Of a DNA stretch of 51,010 nt, positions 8,231-17,073 are shown piece after piece. The position numbers and the translations under genes are program-made. The stretch lies in NCBI RefSeq assembly GCF_024178315.1, contig NZ_JAMZIK010000037.1, positions 1 to 51,010 on the forward strand, read 5' to 3'. The DNA comes from Siccirubricoccus soli (GTDB lineage Bacteria > Pseudomonadota > Alphaproteobacteria > Acetobacterales > Acetobacteraceae). Under the pieces are notes generated by a model. That model saw nothing but the letters and a program-made list of their open reading frames with translations. It was not told the DNA's origin and ran no database searches. Position 1 is the first letter of the stretch. Each line of letters opens with the position of its first letter.

Positions 8231-8488
8231 CCCCCTTGCGTCGAACGTAGCAGACTTTCTGACCCGATCGCTTGCTCTCAGATGTCCGGCCTGTTTGCGC
8301 GAGCAAAGCTCGCTGGCCGAGATGGTGTTCGCTACGCCCGCTCCAAGCACATGGGCGACATTGGTGGTGCCAGTGTAACCTTCGGGAAGTCGTGCGTATC
8401 GACCGATCGGTCATACCATCTACTGCGCCGTGCAAGTTCGGTGGCAAGCCGCCGGGCAGCCTCCCGGGCCCGTTGGCTCGATCTCAGA
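8231..8488 (-). ncRNA. Candidate IS1111-type bridge RNA region downstream of the transposase
   Basis: IS110-family recombinases use a bridge RNA encoded in the element's non-coding end; in the IS1111 group this lies downstream of the transposase. Here that segment is 258 bases and rich in hairpins. GCGAGC-AAA-GCTCGC at 8299-8313 sits inside a GGCC/GGCC closing pair, and GACCGATCGGTC at 8401-8412 is a perfect palindrome. Two short matches are suggestive: GCACAT (8347-8352) equals the sequence across the insertion point, and CAGATGT (8279-8285) equals the sequence across the circle junction. Matches this short can occur by chance, and the loops are not modelled. Confidence 0.4.
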
Positions 8489-9517
8489 TCAGTTCGGCAT
8501 GGCAGATGGCGGCCTGTTGTAAACGCCGCCCGATATCATCAGGCGCCACGCGATGCGGGCGAACTTGTTGGCCAGCGCTACCGCCACCAGCTTCGGCGGC
8601 TTCCGCTCCAGAAGCTCGGCAAGCCAGGGCGTGGGCGTGTGACGGCCCTTCCGGATGTGCCTCAGCAGCGCGGTCGCACCGACGATCAGCGTCGATCGAA
8701 GTAGTGAATCCCCCGCCTTGGTAATGCCCCCGAGCCTCTGCCGCCCGCCGGTTGAATTGTCTTTGGGTGTAAGCCCGAGCCATGCAGCGAAGTCGCGGCC
8801 CGATCTGAACGTCTCTGGCGGTGGCGCCTTCATGCTGAGCATGGCCGACCCGATAGGTCCGACACCGGGTATCGTCGCAATCCGGCGGCTGACATCATCC
8901 TCGCGGTGCCACTTCATCAACTTGGTTTCGATCTCGTCGAGGCGCGCTTCGACCGCGGCATACTCCCGTGCCTGGAACCGGAAGAGATCGCGCGCCATCT
9001 CGGGGAGGGTGTCATCCTCGAGGACCCGCTTGATGAGTGCATTGACGTTCTGCCGTCCGGCGGGGCCGATGATGCCGAACTCCGCCGCATAGCTCCTGAA
9101 GGCGTTCGATAGCTGCGACTTCACACTGACCAGGCGCTCTCGCACGGTCATCAACATGCAGGCCGCTTGGCGCTCCTTTGACTTGACCGGGACGAACCGC
9201 ATGTTTGGCCGGGTGACCGCCTCGCACAGCGCCTCGGCGTCAGCAGCATCGTTCTTACCGCGCTTCACGTAGGCCTTCACGTACTGCGGCGGGATCAGCT
9301 TCACCACGTGGCCGAACGACTGCAGCAGGCGAGCCCAATGATGAGAGCTCCCGCAGGACTCAATGGCGACAAGGACCGGCGGAAGCCGTTCAAAATAGCG
9401 GATCATCTCGGTTCGCCGGAACTGGCGCCGTACGACCACGACCTCATTCTCATCAACGCCGTGGAGCTGGAACACCGACTTGGAGGTGTCCACGCCAATG
9501 CGGACTGGGATGTTCAC
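8489..9517 (-). CDS. IS110-family transposase (IS1111 group)
   Basis: The product is 342 residues from GTG 9517, behind GGAGAGG. The N-terminal RuvC-like DEDD domain shows Asp10 (IGVDTSK), Glu53 (AIESCGSSHHW), Asp90 and Asp93 (KRGKNDAADAEA). A coiled region spans about 115-205. The C-terminal Tnp domain has a helix-hairpin-helix IATIPGVGPIGSAML (213-227) and the candidate nucleophile Ser255 in KDNSTGGRQRLGG. Full length and all catalytic residues are present. The enzyme should excise a circular intermediate and insert it at RNA-guided sites. It lies inside the SRAP gene, in the same orientation. Confidence 0.95.
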   Translation of the reverse strand: MNIPVRIGVDTSKSVFQLHGVDENEVVVVRRQFRRTEMIRYFERLPPVLVAIESCGSSHHWARLLQSFGHVVKLIPPQYVKAYVKRGKNDAADAEALCEAVTRPNMRFVPVKSKERQAACMLMTVRERLVSVKSQLSNAFRSYAAEFGIIGPAGRQNVNALIKRVLEDDTLPEMARDLFRFQAREYAAVEARLDEIETKLMKWHREDDVSRRIATIPGVGPIGSAMLSMKAPPPETFRSGRDFAAWLGLTPKDNSTGGRQRLGGITKAGDSLLRSTLIVGATALLRHIRKGRHTPTPWLAELLERKPPKLVAVALANKFARIAWRLMISGGVYNRPPSAMPN

Positions 9518-9590
9518 TGGCCTCTCCTCTCATCTGGCTGACGCAGACGCGTCATGAAGCCGTTGGGATGAGAGGCCGTCCACACCAGCA

Positions 9591-9607
9591 CATCACACAA
9601 CACCTCA
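9591..9607 (-). promoter_or_regulatory. Displaced ribosome-binding site and ATG of the SRAP gene
   Basis: On the minus strand TGAGGT (9607-9602) is followed eight bases later by ATG (9593-9591), and the IS end then supplies TGC. Joined to the frame left of the IS this gives Met-Cys-Asn-Leu-Tyr, the obligatory SRAP N-terminus. It is therefore read as the authentic start that was separated from its gene by the insertion. Confidence 0.8.
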
Positions 9608-10243
9608 GGGCCGCTTTCTCTTCCGCTTGCTTGGCGCCGCGCCAATCATAACTGCCTACCAGAACTCCGTGAGCTGCGTGGCACCCCGTCGCATTGCTGC
9701 CGCTCGCTGGCGCTTGGCTTCGGCCGTCATGATGCCGAGGTCGGCCCTCGCTCATCCATTCCCGCCGCTCAGCGCCAAGCTTAGGTGAAAGCCCTCTCGA
9801 CCACCCAGCGACGTGGCATGACCTGGAAGCCCTTCGGCTTGTCTTCCAGGCCGCAGCGCCAGAGAAGGCGGTCACGGTGCTGCGGTACCGCAAGCTGTCA
9901 GCCGCGCTGAGCTGCGGGCCAGCGCGCGGAGGCGCCGCCTTTGAGACCGGGGCGGTGCATCTCCTCAAGTTCCACCTTCAGCGCGCGGAGATCGAGCCCG
10001 CGCAGTGGGCGTCGATGATGCCAAGCGCGACGCGTCTGCCCCCCGTTCCCACGCGAGCACCAATTCGTTGCTAGCCAGACCGAATATGTACCTCCGGTAG
10101 TTGCTTAATACTCCAGAGAACAAGACACAAACAGCAGAATAGAATAATGCATTCTATTACTTTTCTGGACAAGCAGGGGTCTCAGCAGGAAGGTTCCGTC
10201 TTCGAACCTCGCCCGTTGTTCAGGGACGGGCAGCGGAGGGACC
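9608..10243. other. Region upstream of SRAP and addB-like genes, with an IS5-type transposase scrap at 9781-9860
   Basis: No intact gene is seen here. On the minus strand about 9860-9781 reads DKPKGFQVMPRRWVVERAF before a stop. That resembles the C-terminal RRWVVERTF motif of IS5-family transposases, and no other part of such a gene is recognisable. From 10080 to 10180 base composition turns AT-rich, which fits the promoter region of the following operon. The SRAP promoter should also lie here, reading leftward. Confidence 0.5.
10138..10158. promoter_or_regulatory. AT-rich inverted repeat upstream of the helicase/nuclease operon
   Basis: AATAGAAT and ATTCTATT form a perfect 8-bp inverted repeat with a 5-bp spacer; the centre also contains AATGCATT. 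It lies 85 bp before the TTG start of the nuclease gene, in a patch of low GC content unlike its surroundings. An operator or promoter element is the likely role. No regulator gene is adjacent. Confidence 0.4.
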
Positions 10244-12949
10244 TTGGCGCGGCGGACCATCATCATATCCGGGCGTCCCCAGCTTGATTCCGTGCGGCTG
10301 AGACTGGCGCAGTCGAGGGTGGGGCATGGGGCCAGGGTAACGCCCATCGAGGGGATGGCAGCCCGACTCGCGGGCGGTTTCCTGACGGCGGTGGAGCCGG
10401 GTGCACTGGCGGAAGCGGCCGCCCAGGCGCTCAAGGTGCTTTCCCCGACCGAGATGGGCGACCTGTCTGCCATTCGCGACCTGCCGGGCGTACCCAAGAC
10501 CGTCGTTCTGTCGCTGCGCCGTGCCTGGGCAGCGGGTCTCGACCTCGGCGCGGCCGCGGCCGCACCGGGCGCGCATCCCCGTCTCGGCGAGATGGCCCGC
10601 GTCGAGGCCGCCGTGCTGCAGCGTCTGGCCGAGGCGAAGCCCTGCCAGCTCCGCCCGGCCGACCTCGCCGCGAAGGCCATGGAGCGCCTGCAGCACGCTC
10701 CTGCGGTGCTGGGCGAGGTCGAGTTCCGCGGCCTGCCGGACCTCGACCGCTGCTGGCGCAGGCTGGTGCTGGCCCTGGCCAGAGTCACGAATGTCGTGTG
10801 GGACTGCGAGCCGTTCGAGACACCCGCATGGCTAGACGGCTCCGGCGTCGAGATCCGCCGCGGCAAGGCCTGGAACCCGAAGCTGACCACGTTCAGTTGC
10901 GCGACGCCGCGGCACGAGGTGGTCGAGGCCCTGCGCTGGGCGCGAAGGCTGATGGCCGAGCAGGGGGTGAAGCCACAGGAGATCGCCATCGCCGCGGCCT
11001 CCACCGCCCCCTACGACGACTTCATCTTCTTTCTGGGGACGGAGGCGAACCTCCCCGTCCACTTCGGCCACGGCCGCAACGCCCTGCATACCGCCGAGGG
11101 GCAGACGGCCGCGGCGCTGGCTGACGTGCTGCTCCGCGGCCTATCCCAGGAACGCGTCCGGCGGCTCGCCACGCGCGCCGGGAAGGGCACGAAGCTCGCG
11201 AAGCTGCCAAAGGACTGGACCACGAAGCTGTCCTCCTCGGCGACCTTGACCACCGCGGAGCGGTGGAAGCAGGCCCTGGCAAAGGAGGAGGCGCGCGAGG
11301 TCGCCGACATCCTGAGCCCGGTCATCGAGCTGCTGGAGCAGGGCTCTGACGTTGCCGCCCAGGCCGGGGAGGATCTCCTCAACGGCGCTGCCCGGGAGCT
11401 GTGGCGCCGCGCCCTGGCTCAAGCGCCGGGTTCGGCCATCGAGCGCGAGCTTGGCACGCTACGGGTGAAGGAGGCGGACGACCCCGACCCAGAGGCGGCC
11501 ATCGCGTGGATGCCCGCCTCGGCACTGGCCTCCTGTCCCCGCCCCTATGTCTGGCTGCTCGGCCTGAACGCCCAGGCATGGCCGCGCCCGGCCCGCGAGG
11601 ACCCACTGCTGCCGCAACGCGTCCTTGGCGGATTCGTCCTGGAGGAGGTCTCCACGCCGAAGGCCGATCGCCGCAGCTTCAAGGCCATCGAGATCTCGAC
11701 CACAGTCGCCGTCGCCCGTTCCTTCAGCCGCCGCGAGGCGGGCGGCCGCCTGCTCGGCCGAAGCCCGCTGCTGAACGGGGCCGAGGTGACCTACCTGCAG
11801 CGCACCCGCATCCCCGAGCATGCCATGAGCGAGCCGGACCGCCTGATGGCGCGGCCGGGAGACTTCTCCGGCTTGCCCGTCGCTCAGTCCGCCAAAGGCT
11901 GCTGGGATGACTGGCGCAACCGGGACATCACCGCCCACGACGGGCTGGTCGCGGCGAACCATGGCGTCATCGAGCACGCGCTCAGGAAGCCGCAGTCTGC
12001 CACCTCCCTGGCCCTGCTGCTGCGCAATCCCATCGCGTTCATGTGGGCCTACGCGCTCGGCATGTCGGCGCCGGAAATTGACGTGGAGAGCGTTGAACTC
12101 GATAGGCGAGCCTTCGGCTCCGTCGTCCACCGCATCCTGGATCAGTCCGTCCTCGCGCTGGAGGCCGATGGCGGCATGGCGAGCGCGACGCCGGACCGCA
12201 TCGCCGAGGTGGTCGCGGAGAGGACCAGGGCGGTCGGCCTGGAGTGGCAGACCGAGCAGCCCGTGCCGCCGGACATGCTCTGGCGTGCCGAGCTGCGCCA
12301 GGCCGAGACCATGGTGGTGAATGCGCTACGCTATCCGCTCGGCGAGCTGAAAGATCAGTCCGGCCAGCGCTCATTCACCGAGGTGCCCTTCGGCGGCGGG
12401 AAGAACCTGGATACTGCAAGGGACCTGCCCTGGGATCCGGCGTTGCCCGTCACCGTGCCCAAGGCCGGGCTCACCATCGCCGGGCGCATCGACCGCGTGG
12501 ACATCTCTGCCGACGGCACCGCCGCCCGGGTGGTGGACTACAAGACCGGACGGCACGGGGGCGAATACGTCCTCAACGGTGGCCGCGAGCTTCAGCGCTG
12601 CCTCTACGCATATGCGGTGCGGGCCCTGCTCGGAGGCGACCCGGAGATCGAGAGCGCGCTGCTCTTCCCTGCGAAGTCCGGCGACGCCGCGGGCCACTAC
12701 GACGTGCTTCCCGACCCATCCGGCACGCTGGACATCCTGAGCAAGGCCCTCGCCGACGCGGCCGAGGCGCTGCGCCAGGGCCGGGCGCTGCCCGGCGTCG
12801 CCGCGGGCGCGACCTGGAAGAGCGGCGGCGAGGACGACGACTACGCCTTTGCACTGCCCGTCGTTCCCGGGACCATGCTCGGACCGAAGAAGGACTCCGC
12901 GCGCAAGCTCCTGCCTGAAACCGTTATCAGCCTCTGGGAGCGTGCCTGA
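10244..12949 (+). CDS. AddB-like PD-(D/E)XK nuclease subunit
   Basis: The protein is 901 residues from TTG 10244 behind GGAGGG. The first 600 residues are a diverged inactive-helicase-like body with no Walker A motif at the N-terminus. Near residue 585 SATSLALLLRNPIAFMWAYALG corresponds to the start of the nuclease domain in AddB/RecB-type proteins. At about 745-795 lie the catalytic motifs: GRIDRVDI, then ARVVDYKTG, then a GGRELQRCLYAYAV helix. The Cys residues that hold an iron-sulfur cluster in canonical AddB are not seen around these motifs (RNP where RCP is common). It overlaps the helicase gene by one base (TGATG), so the two are translationally coupled. It differs enough from house-keeping AddB to be a separate accessory system. 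Confidence 0.78.
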   Translation: MARRTIIISGRPQLDSVRLRLAQSRVGHGARVTPIEGMAARLAGGFLTAVEPGALAEAAAQALKVLSPTEMGDLSAIRDLPGVPKTVVLSLRRAWAAGLDLGAAAAAPGAHPRLGEMARVEAAVLQRLAEAKPCQLRPADLAAKAMERLQHAPAVLGEVEFRGLPDLDRCWRRLVLALARVTNVVWDCEPFETPAWLDGSGVEIRRGKAWNPKLTTFSCATPRHEVVEALRWARRLMAEQGVKPQEIAIAAASTAPYDDFIFFLGTEANLPVHFGHGRNALHTAEGQTAAALADVLLRGLSQERVRRLATRAGKGTKLAKLPKDWTTKLSSSATLTTAERWKQALAKEEAREVADILSPVIELLEQGSDVAAQAGEDLLNGAARELWRRALAQAPGSAIERELGTLRVKEADDPDPEAAIAWMPASALASCPRPYVWLLGLNAQAWPRPAREDPLLPQRVLGGFVLEEVSTPKADRRSFKAIEISTTVAVARSFSRREAGGRLLGRSPLLNGAEVTYLQRTRIPEHAMSEPDRLMARPGDFSGLPVAQSAKGCWDDWRNRDITAHDGLVAANHGVIEHALRKPQSATSLALLLRNPIAFMWAYALGMSAPEIDVESVELDRRAFGSVVHRILDQSVLALEADGGMASATPDRIAEVVAERTRAVGLEWQTEQPVPPDMLWRAELRQAETMVVNALRYPLGELKDQSGQRSFTEVPFGGGKNLDTARDLPWDPALPVTVPKAGLTIAGRIDRVDISADGTAARVVDYKTGRHGGEYVLNGGRELQRCLYAYAVRALLGGDPEIESALLFPAKSGDAAGHYDVLPDPSGTLDILSKALADAAEALRQGRALPGVAAGATWKSGGEDDDYAFALPVVPGTMLGPKKDSARKLLPETVISLWERA

Positions 12950-15900
12950 TGCCGCTCGACGCAGTTCCCCTCGCAATCCGGGACCAGCTGGCGCGCACGA
13001 CGGCGCTCACCGCGCTCGACCGAACCCTCCTTGTCGAGGCCGGGGCTGGCTCGGGCAAGACCTCCGTCCTGGCCGGGCGCGTAGTCATGCTGCTCGCCTC
13101 CGGCCGCGCCCCGGGCGACATCGCCGCCATCTCGTTCACCGAGTTCTCGGCTAGCGAGCTGCGCGAGCGCATCGTCGGCTTCGTCGATGCCTTGCTGACC
13201 GAAACCATGCCGCTCGACCTGCTGCCCGCTTTTCCCGGCGGGAAGCCCAGCGAGGAGCAGCTGGCCCGGCTGGCGGAGGCGCGGGCCGCGCTCGACAGCC
13301 TCTGCTGCCTGACCATCCACGGCTTCTGCCGGACGCTGCTGACGCCCTACCCGGTCGAGGCGAGGATCGACCCCGGCGCCGCCATGCTCGACCAGGCGGA
13401 CACGGATCTGCTGTTCGAGGACGTCTACATGTCCTGGCTGCGCGAGCGCCTGTCCGGCGACGACAAGCCGGGCGACCTCTTCGCTACGCTCTACCTGGCC
13501 GACCAGAAGGCGACCGACGCGCTGCTGCGCGACCTGACGGAAAAGCTGCTGGAGCACCGCTCGGCCGGGGTGGCCCGGCGCGACCCGGTCGGCGCCGAGA
13601 TGCAGGCGCTGCTCGACGCTGCCGCGGCCTTCCGCGGCTTCCTGGTCGCCGAATGCCCAGGCAACTGCTCGCCGGACGCCGCCCTGTTCGCCGACCAGCT
13701 TGAGGCCACCCTGGCGGGCGCGCCACCCGCTGCCGCCAGCGAGGCGCTGACCCTTCCCTGGATGATCCGGCTGGCCGTGCCGGAGTGCTGCGCCATCGAG
13801 AAGGGCACGGCCTTCGGCAAAAACCTGTCGAGCAAGAAGGCGTGGCTCGCCGCCTGCGGCGGCGGCAAGGCCATGCAGGCGGAGGCCGAGCGCCTGCACG
13901 GGCGCGCGCAGGAACTCTATGAGGCGTGCCGGGGCGCCCACACTGCCCTCCGCGCCGCGGCCGCTGGCCGCCTGCTGCACTTGCTGGCCTCCGAGGCGCG
14001 CACCATCATCGCCAGCTACTCCGAGGCCAAGCAGAAGGCCGCGGTGCTCGACTTCGGCGACCTGCTGGAGAAGGCGCGCCTCCTGCTCGCCGGGAACGAC
14101 GAGGTGCGGCGCGCCCTCGGCCAGCGGCATCCGGTGGTGCTGGTGGACGAGTTCCAGGACACCGATCCGGAACAACTCGAAATCTTCTGGCGGCTCTGCT
14201 CCGACCCGCCCGCGGGCAACCCCGGCGCGGAGTGGACGCAGTGGGTACCGCGCCCAGGCGCGCTGTTCCTTGTCGGCGACCCCAAGCAGGCCATCTACCG
14301 CTTCCGCGGCGCCGACCTCGCGGCCTACCTCCAGGCCCGCAATCTCATGCGGGATCACGACAAGGACTGCGTCCTCCCAATCTTCAGGAACTTTCGCTCC
14401 CGGGCGGAAATCTTGAACTGGGTGAACGAACAGTTTGAGGCGTGTTTCTCGGTCGAGGGGCAGGCTGAGTTCGCAAGGCTGGAGACCGACGTCGCCGACA
14501 CGCTGGGCTTCCCGGCGGTTTCCGCGCTGCCCTTCGATCTCGAGGGGCTGAAGGCGGACGGCATCCGCGACCTCGAGGCCGACCGGGTGGCCGAGCTCTG
14601 CTCTCTCGTCGTCGGTAATGTGCAGGTCCGCGACCGCAAGGGTGGTCTCCGGCCCTGCAAGGCGTCCGACATCGCGTTGCTGGCTCCGGCGGGCACCGAT
14701 CTCTGGCGCTACGAGCGGGCGCTGGAGGAGAAGGGACTGTCGGTCGCCACTCAGGCGGGCAAGGGCTTTTTTCGGCGTCAGGAGATCCAGGATCTCATCG
14801 CCCTGACCCGGACGTTGGCCGACCACCGGGACCGCCTGGCGCTGGGTGCGCTGCTGCGCGGTCCGCTGGTGGGACTGACCGACCAGCAGCTGCTTGATGC
14901 GGTCGCCGAGCAGACCGAACCAGGCCAGGACCCGCCGCAGCTCAGCGTCGACCTCGGATCCGGCCCCAACCTGGAGAAGATTTCCAATCCGCTGTTGAAG
15001 GAGATCCTCGGGAAGCTGAACAGCCTCGCCAAAAAGAGGCGTTCGGTGACCCCGCACATCATGCTTTGCGAGGCGGTCGAGTACCTGAACGTCCGGTCCA
15101 TCCTGCGTCAGCGCGGCGACCGCGTGGCAGAGCGGGCACTGGCGAACCTCGACCTCTTCCTGGAAATGGCGCGCCCCTACGACGTCCGCGGGCTGCGGGC
15201 CTTCTCCGACGCGATGCGGACGCAGTGGGAGGAGGCCAGGAAGGCGCAGGATGGCCGCCCGGATGCGGGCGAGTTCTCCATCAGCCTGGTCACCATGCAC
15301 TCGGCCAAGGGGTTGGAGTGGGGCGTCGTCATCCCGGTGAACACTGCCGGAAAGGCGATGGATATGGTGAGGGTCGCCTATGACCGGACCGCCAACATCC
15401 TGCACATGGCGGCCTTCGGCTGCCAGCCGGAGGGCTGCCGCGATGCGTTGGCGCGGGAGCGCCAGGAGCAGAGATTCGAACGCCAGCGGCTGTGGTATGT
15501 GGCCGCCACCCGGGCGCGCGATCTGCTCCTGATGCCGCGCTTCGACAATGGCAAGCTCACCTCGGAGTCTTGGTGCAGGCTGGTCTCGTTCCGGCTCGAC
15601 GACCTGCCCGAATTCGTGTCCGCCGAGCGCGCGGCCAATATTCAGACCTCCGAGGACACGGAGAACCGCCAGGACCGCGCCACCTTCCTGCGCGAAGCCG
15701 ACATCATCATGGCGGCGCTGCCGCGCATCCGGCGCGACACGCCCCACCTTGCGGAAGGCGCGGAGGCACCTGACGCGATGCTGCTGGTCAGCGAGGACCT
15801 GGAGGGGCGGGAGCTGCTGCCTGTGAAGGGCGGCCTGGAGCGGGGCCTCATCCTGCACAAGCTGCTTGAGGAGGTTCTAACCGGGGAAATCGCGGAGACA

Positions 15901-16308
15901 CCCGAGGCGCTAGCCGCGCGCGGTATGGAGCTATCCGACCAGCTCGGTCTGAAAGACGAGAAGCGGCCGGTGCCGGAGGAACTCGCCCGGGCGGTCCGGC
16001 GTGGTCTGGGCAGGCCGGAAATCGCCGCCATCCGGACGAAGCTACGGCCGGAGTGGCCCGTAGCATCGACAACCATGGTGGACAGCGAAGAGGTGGCCAC
16101 CCTGGGCGTGGCCGACGCGGCCGCTGTCGAGGAGGACGGGAAGACCTCATCTGTGGTGGACTGGAAGAGCGACGTGGAGCCAAGCGAGGGCGCCATCGCC
16201 GAATACTGCGGTCAGCTCGGGAAGTATCTCCGGGCCACGGGCGCTCCCGAGGGCTTCCTGGTGTTTCTCACCTCGGGAGATGTGAGGCGCGTCTCCAATC
16301 CGGGCTGA
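12949..16308 (+). CDS. AddA-like UvrD/RecB-type helicase with C-terminal nuclease
   Basis: The product is 1119 residues with every superfamily-1 helicase motif. Walker A is AGAGSGKT at 31-38, and motif Ia includes AISFTEFSASELRERI. Walker B is VVLVDEFQDTDPEQ near 400, motif III is LVGDPKQAIYRFRGA near 440, and motif IV is RNFRSRAEILNWVN. Motif V is VTMHSAKGLEWG near 780 and motif VI is LWYVAATRARDLLL near 847. The C-terminus (1030-1119) carries a PD-(D/E)XK nuclease with LGVADAAAV and VVDWKSDV. With its coupled partner it should form an AddAB-like heterodimer that unwinds and degrades DNA ends. House-keeping repair or phage defence are both possible roles; the accessory setting favours the latter, as inference. 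Confidence 0.85.
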   Translation: MPLDAVPLAIRDQLARTTALTALDRTLLVEAGAGSGKTSVLAGRVVMLLASGRAPGDIAAISFTEFSASELRERIVGFVDALLTETMPLDLLPAFPGGKPSEEQLARLAEARAALDSLCCLTIHGFCRTLLTPYPVEARIDPGAAMLDQADTDLLFEDVYMSWLRERLSGDDKPGDLFATLYLADQKATDALLRDLTEKLLEHRSAGVARRDPVGAEMQALLDAAAAFRGFLVAECPGNCSPDAALFADQLEATLAGAPPAAASEALTLPWMIRLAVPECCAIEKGTAFGKNLSSKKAWLAACGGGKAMQAEAERLHGRAQELYEACRGAHTALRAAAAGRLLHLLASEARTIIASYSEAKQKAAVLDFGDLLEKARLLLAGNDEVRRALGQRHPVVLVDEFQDTDPEQLEIFWRLCSDPPAGNPGAEWTQWVPRPGALFLVGDPKQAIYRFRGADLAAYLQARNLMRDHDKDCVLPIFRNFRSRAEILNWVNEQFEACFSVEGQAEFARLETDVADTLGFPAVSALPFDLEGLKADGIRDLEADRVAELCSLVVGNVQVRDRKGGLRPCKASDIALLAPAGTDLWRYERALEEKGLSVATQAGKGFFRRQEIQDLIALTRTLADHRDRLALGALLRGPLVGLTDQQLLDAVAEQTEPGQDPPQLSVDLGSGPNLEKISNPLLKEILGKLNSLAKKRRSVTPHIMLCEAVEYLNVRSILRQRGDRVAERALANLDLFLEMARPYDVRGLRAFSDAMRTQWEEARKAQDGRPDAGEFSISLVTMHSAKGLEWGVVIPVNTAGKAMDMVRVAYDRTANILHMAAFGCQPEGCRDALARERQEQRFERQRLWYVAATRARDLLLMPRFDNGKLTSESWCRLVSFRLDDLPEFVSAERAANIQTSEDTENRQDRATFLREADIIMAALPRIRRDTPHLAEGAEAPDAMLLVSEDLEGRELLPVKGGLERGLILHKLLEEVLTGEIAETPEALAARGMELSDQLGLKDEKRPVPEELARAVRRGLGRPEIAAIRTKLRPEWPVASTTMVDSEEVATLGVADAAAVEEDGKTSSVVDWKSDVEPSEGAIAEYCGQLGKYLRATGAPEGFLVFLTSGDVRRVSNPG

Positions 16309-16382
16309 GGAGGTCCTCTGGCATTTCTGCGATCACACGTTGACCACGCGCCAGCCGAAGAAGTTGGCATCCCGCCCGGGGC

Positions 16383-16848
16383 TCACGTGCAGCATTCCGC
16401 CAGGTAGGCGTCGGGCGAGGGCCTGGCCGCGTCGAGCACGAACCGGCGCCAGGCAGCGGCTTCGCGGGCCATCAGAATGAGCTCGTCCACGCTTCCGACC
16501 CGGCCCATGGCCTCGTCCGGCGAGCGCCGCGGCGGGCTACCATCGCCCCCCCAACCGCAGTGCGTCGCGGCGAAGCACCGCACCTTCCCACCAGTGCACC
16601 GCGAGGACCAGGCCAGCCGCCCCGGGCGCCCGTCGAAGCAAGGCGAAGCCGAGGATGGTGGGACCGGGCACTGCGACCGCCGCACGGAAGGCGCGCTCGG
16701 CCGCAGCCAGGTCATCCGGACGCAGCGCGGCGACATCCGATTCCGGTGCGTAGAGCTTGGCCTTCCAGCCTCGGCTGGCGAGACGACCGAGGAGGCGCGG
16801 GGGGGCTCCGGTCGGCGATGGTGACTGTGGGGTGATGTCGAGGGGCAT
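16383..16848 (-). pseudogene. Hypothetical protein split by a frameshift
   Basis: The 5' part, from ATG 16848, runs MPLDITPQSPSPTGAPPRLL to WWEGAVLRRDALRLGGRW, about 103 residues, and then stops. The neighbouring frame continues as GGDGSPPRRSPDEAMGRVGS, VDELILMAREAAAWRRFVLD and PSPDAYLAECCT down to 16383. The two parts fit as one protein of about 155 residues broken near 16550, where a run of C (G on the coding strand) makes slippage easy. The family is a small soluble protein I cannot name. The break could be a real mutation or a sequencing error in the homopolymer. Confidence 0.5.
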
Positions 16849-17073
16849 ATTGGCTCCGGATGGAGAGTTCCGAGCAAGTTGCCCCGCGAGCAGTGGCTAA
16901 TGTTGCGGGCTCGACCGAAGTGACACATGCCCTCCATGCCCGACCACCAGAGGCGCCAAGTCACCAATCGGCCCGTCCGGGCGCTGGGACCTGGGACGGA
17001 GGCAACATCGGGCCGCCCTGGCCATCGCGCACATGGCCGCCTCGTTCCCGCGCCAGCAGCGAGGCACGCCGCT

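Larger units (their letters stand above)
8218..9590 (-). mobile_element. IS110-family insertion sequence, IS1111 type, both ends identified
   Basis: The 1373-bp element carries one transposase gene. Sub-terminal inverted repeats are GTGGACGGCC at 8221-8230 and GGCCGTCCAC at 9574-9583, extending imperfectly inward to 14 bp. If the ends are 8218 and 9590, there are 3 bp outside the repeat on the transposase 3' side and 7 bp on the 5' side. As I recall, that is the layout of IS1111-type elements. No long target duplication is present, as expected; a GCA triplet occurs at both junctions and makes the exact position ambiguous by 3 bp. The insertion splits the SRAP gene between ATG and TGC. The transposase is intact, so the element may still be active. 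Confidence 0.85.

Noticed and set aside
8215-9590. GCA triplets at both IS junctions as a target-site duplication
   Set aside because: IS110-family elements do not normally duplicate their target. Placing the ends at 8218 and 9590 gives the expected 3-bp and 7-bp offsets, so one GCA belongs to the element.
12841-15858. A 1005-residue minus-strand open frame opposite the helicase gene
   Set aside because: It has the same antisense-shadow texture, and the plus strand carries all helicase and nuclease motifs.
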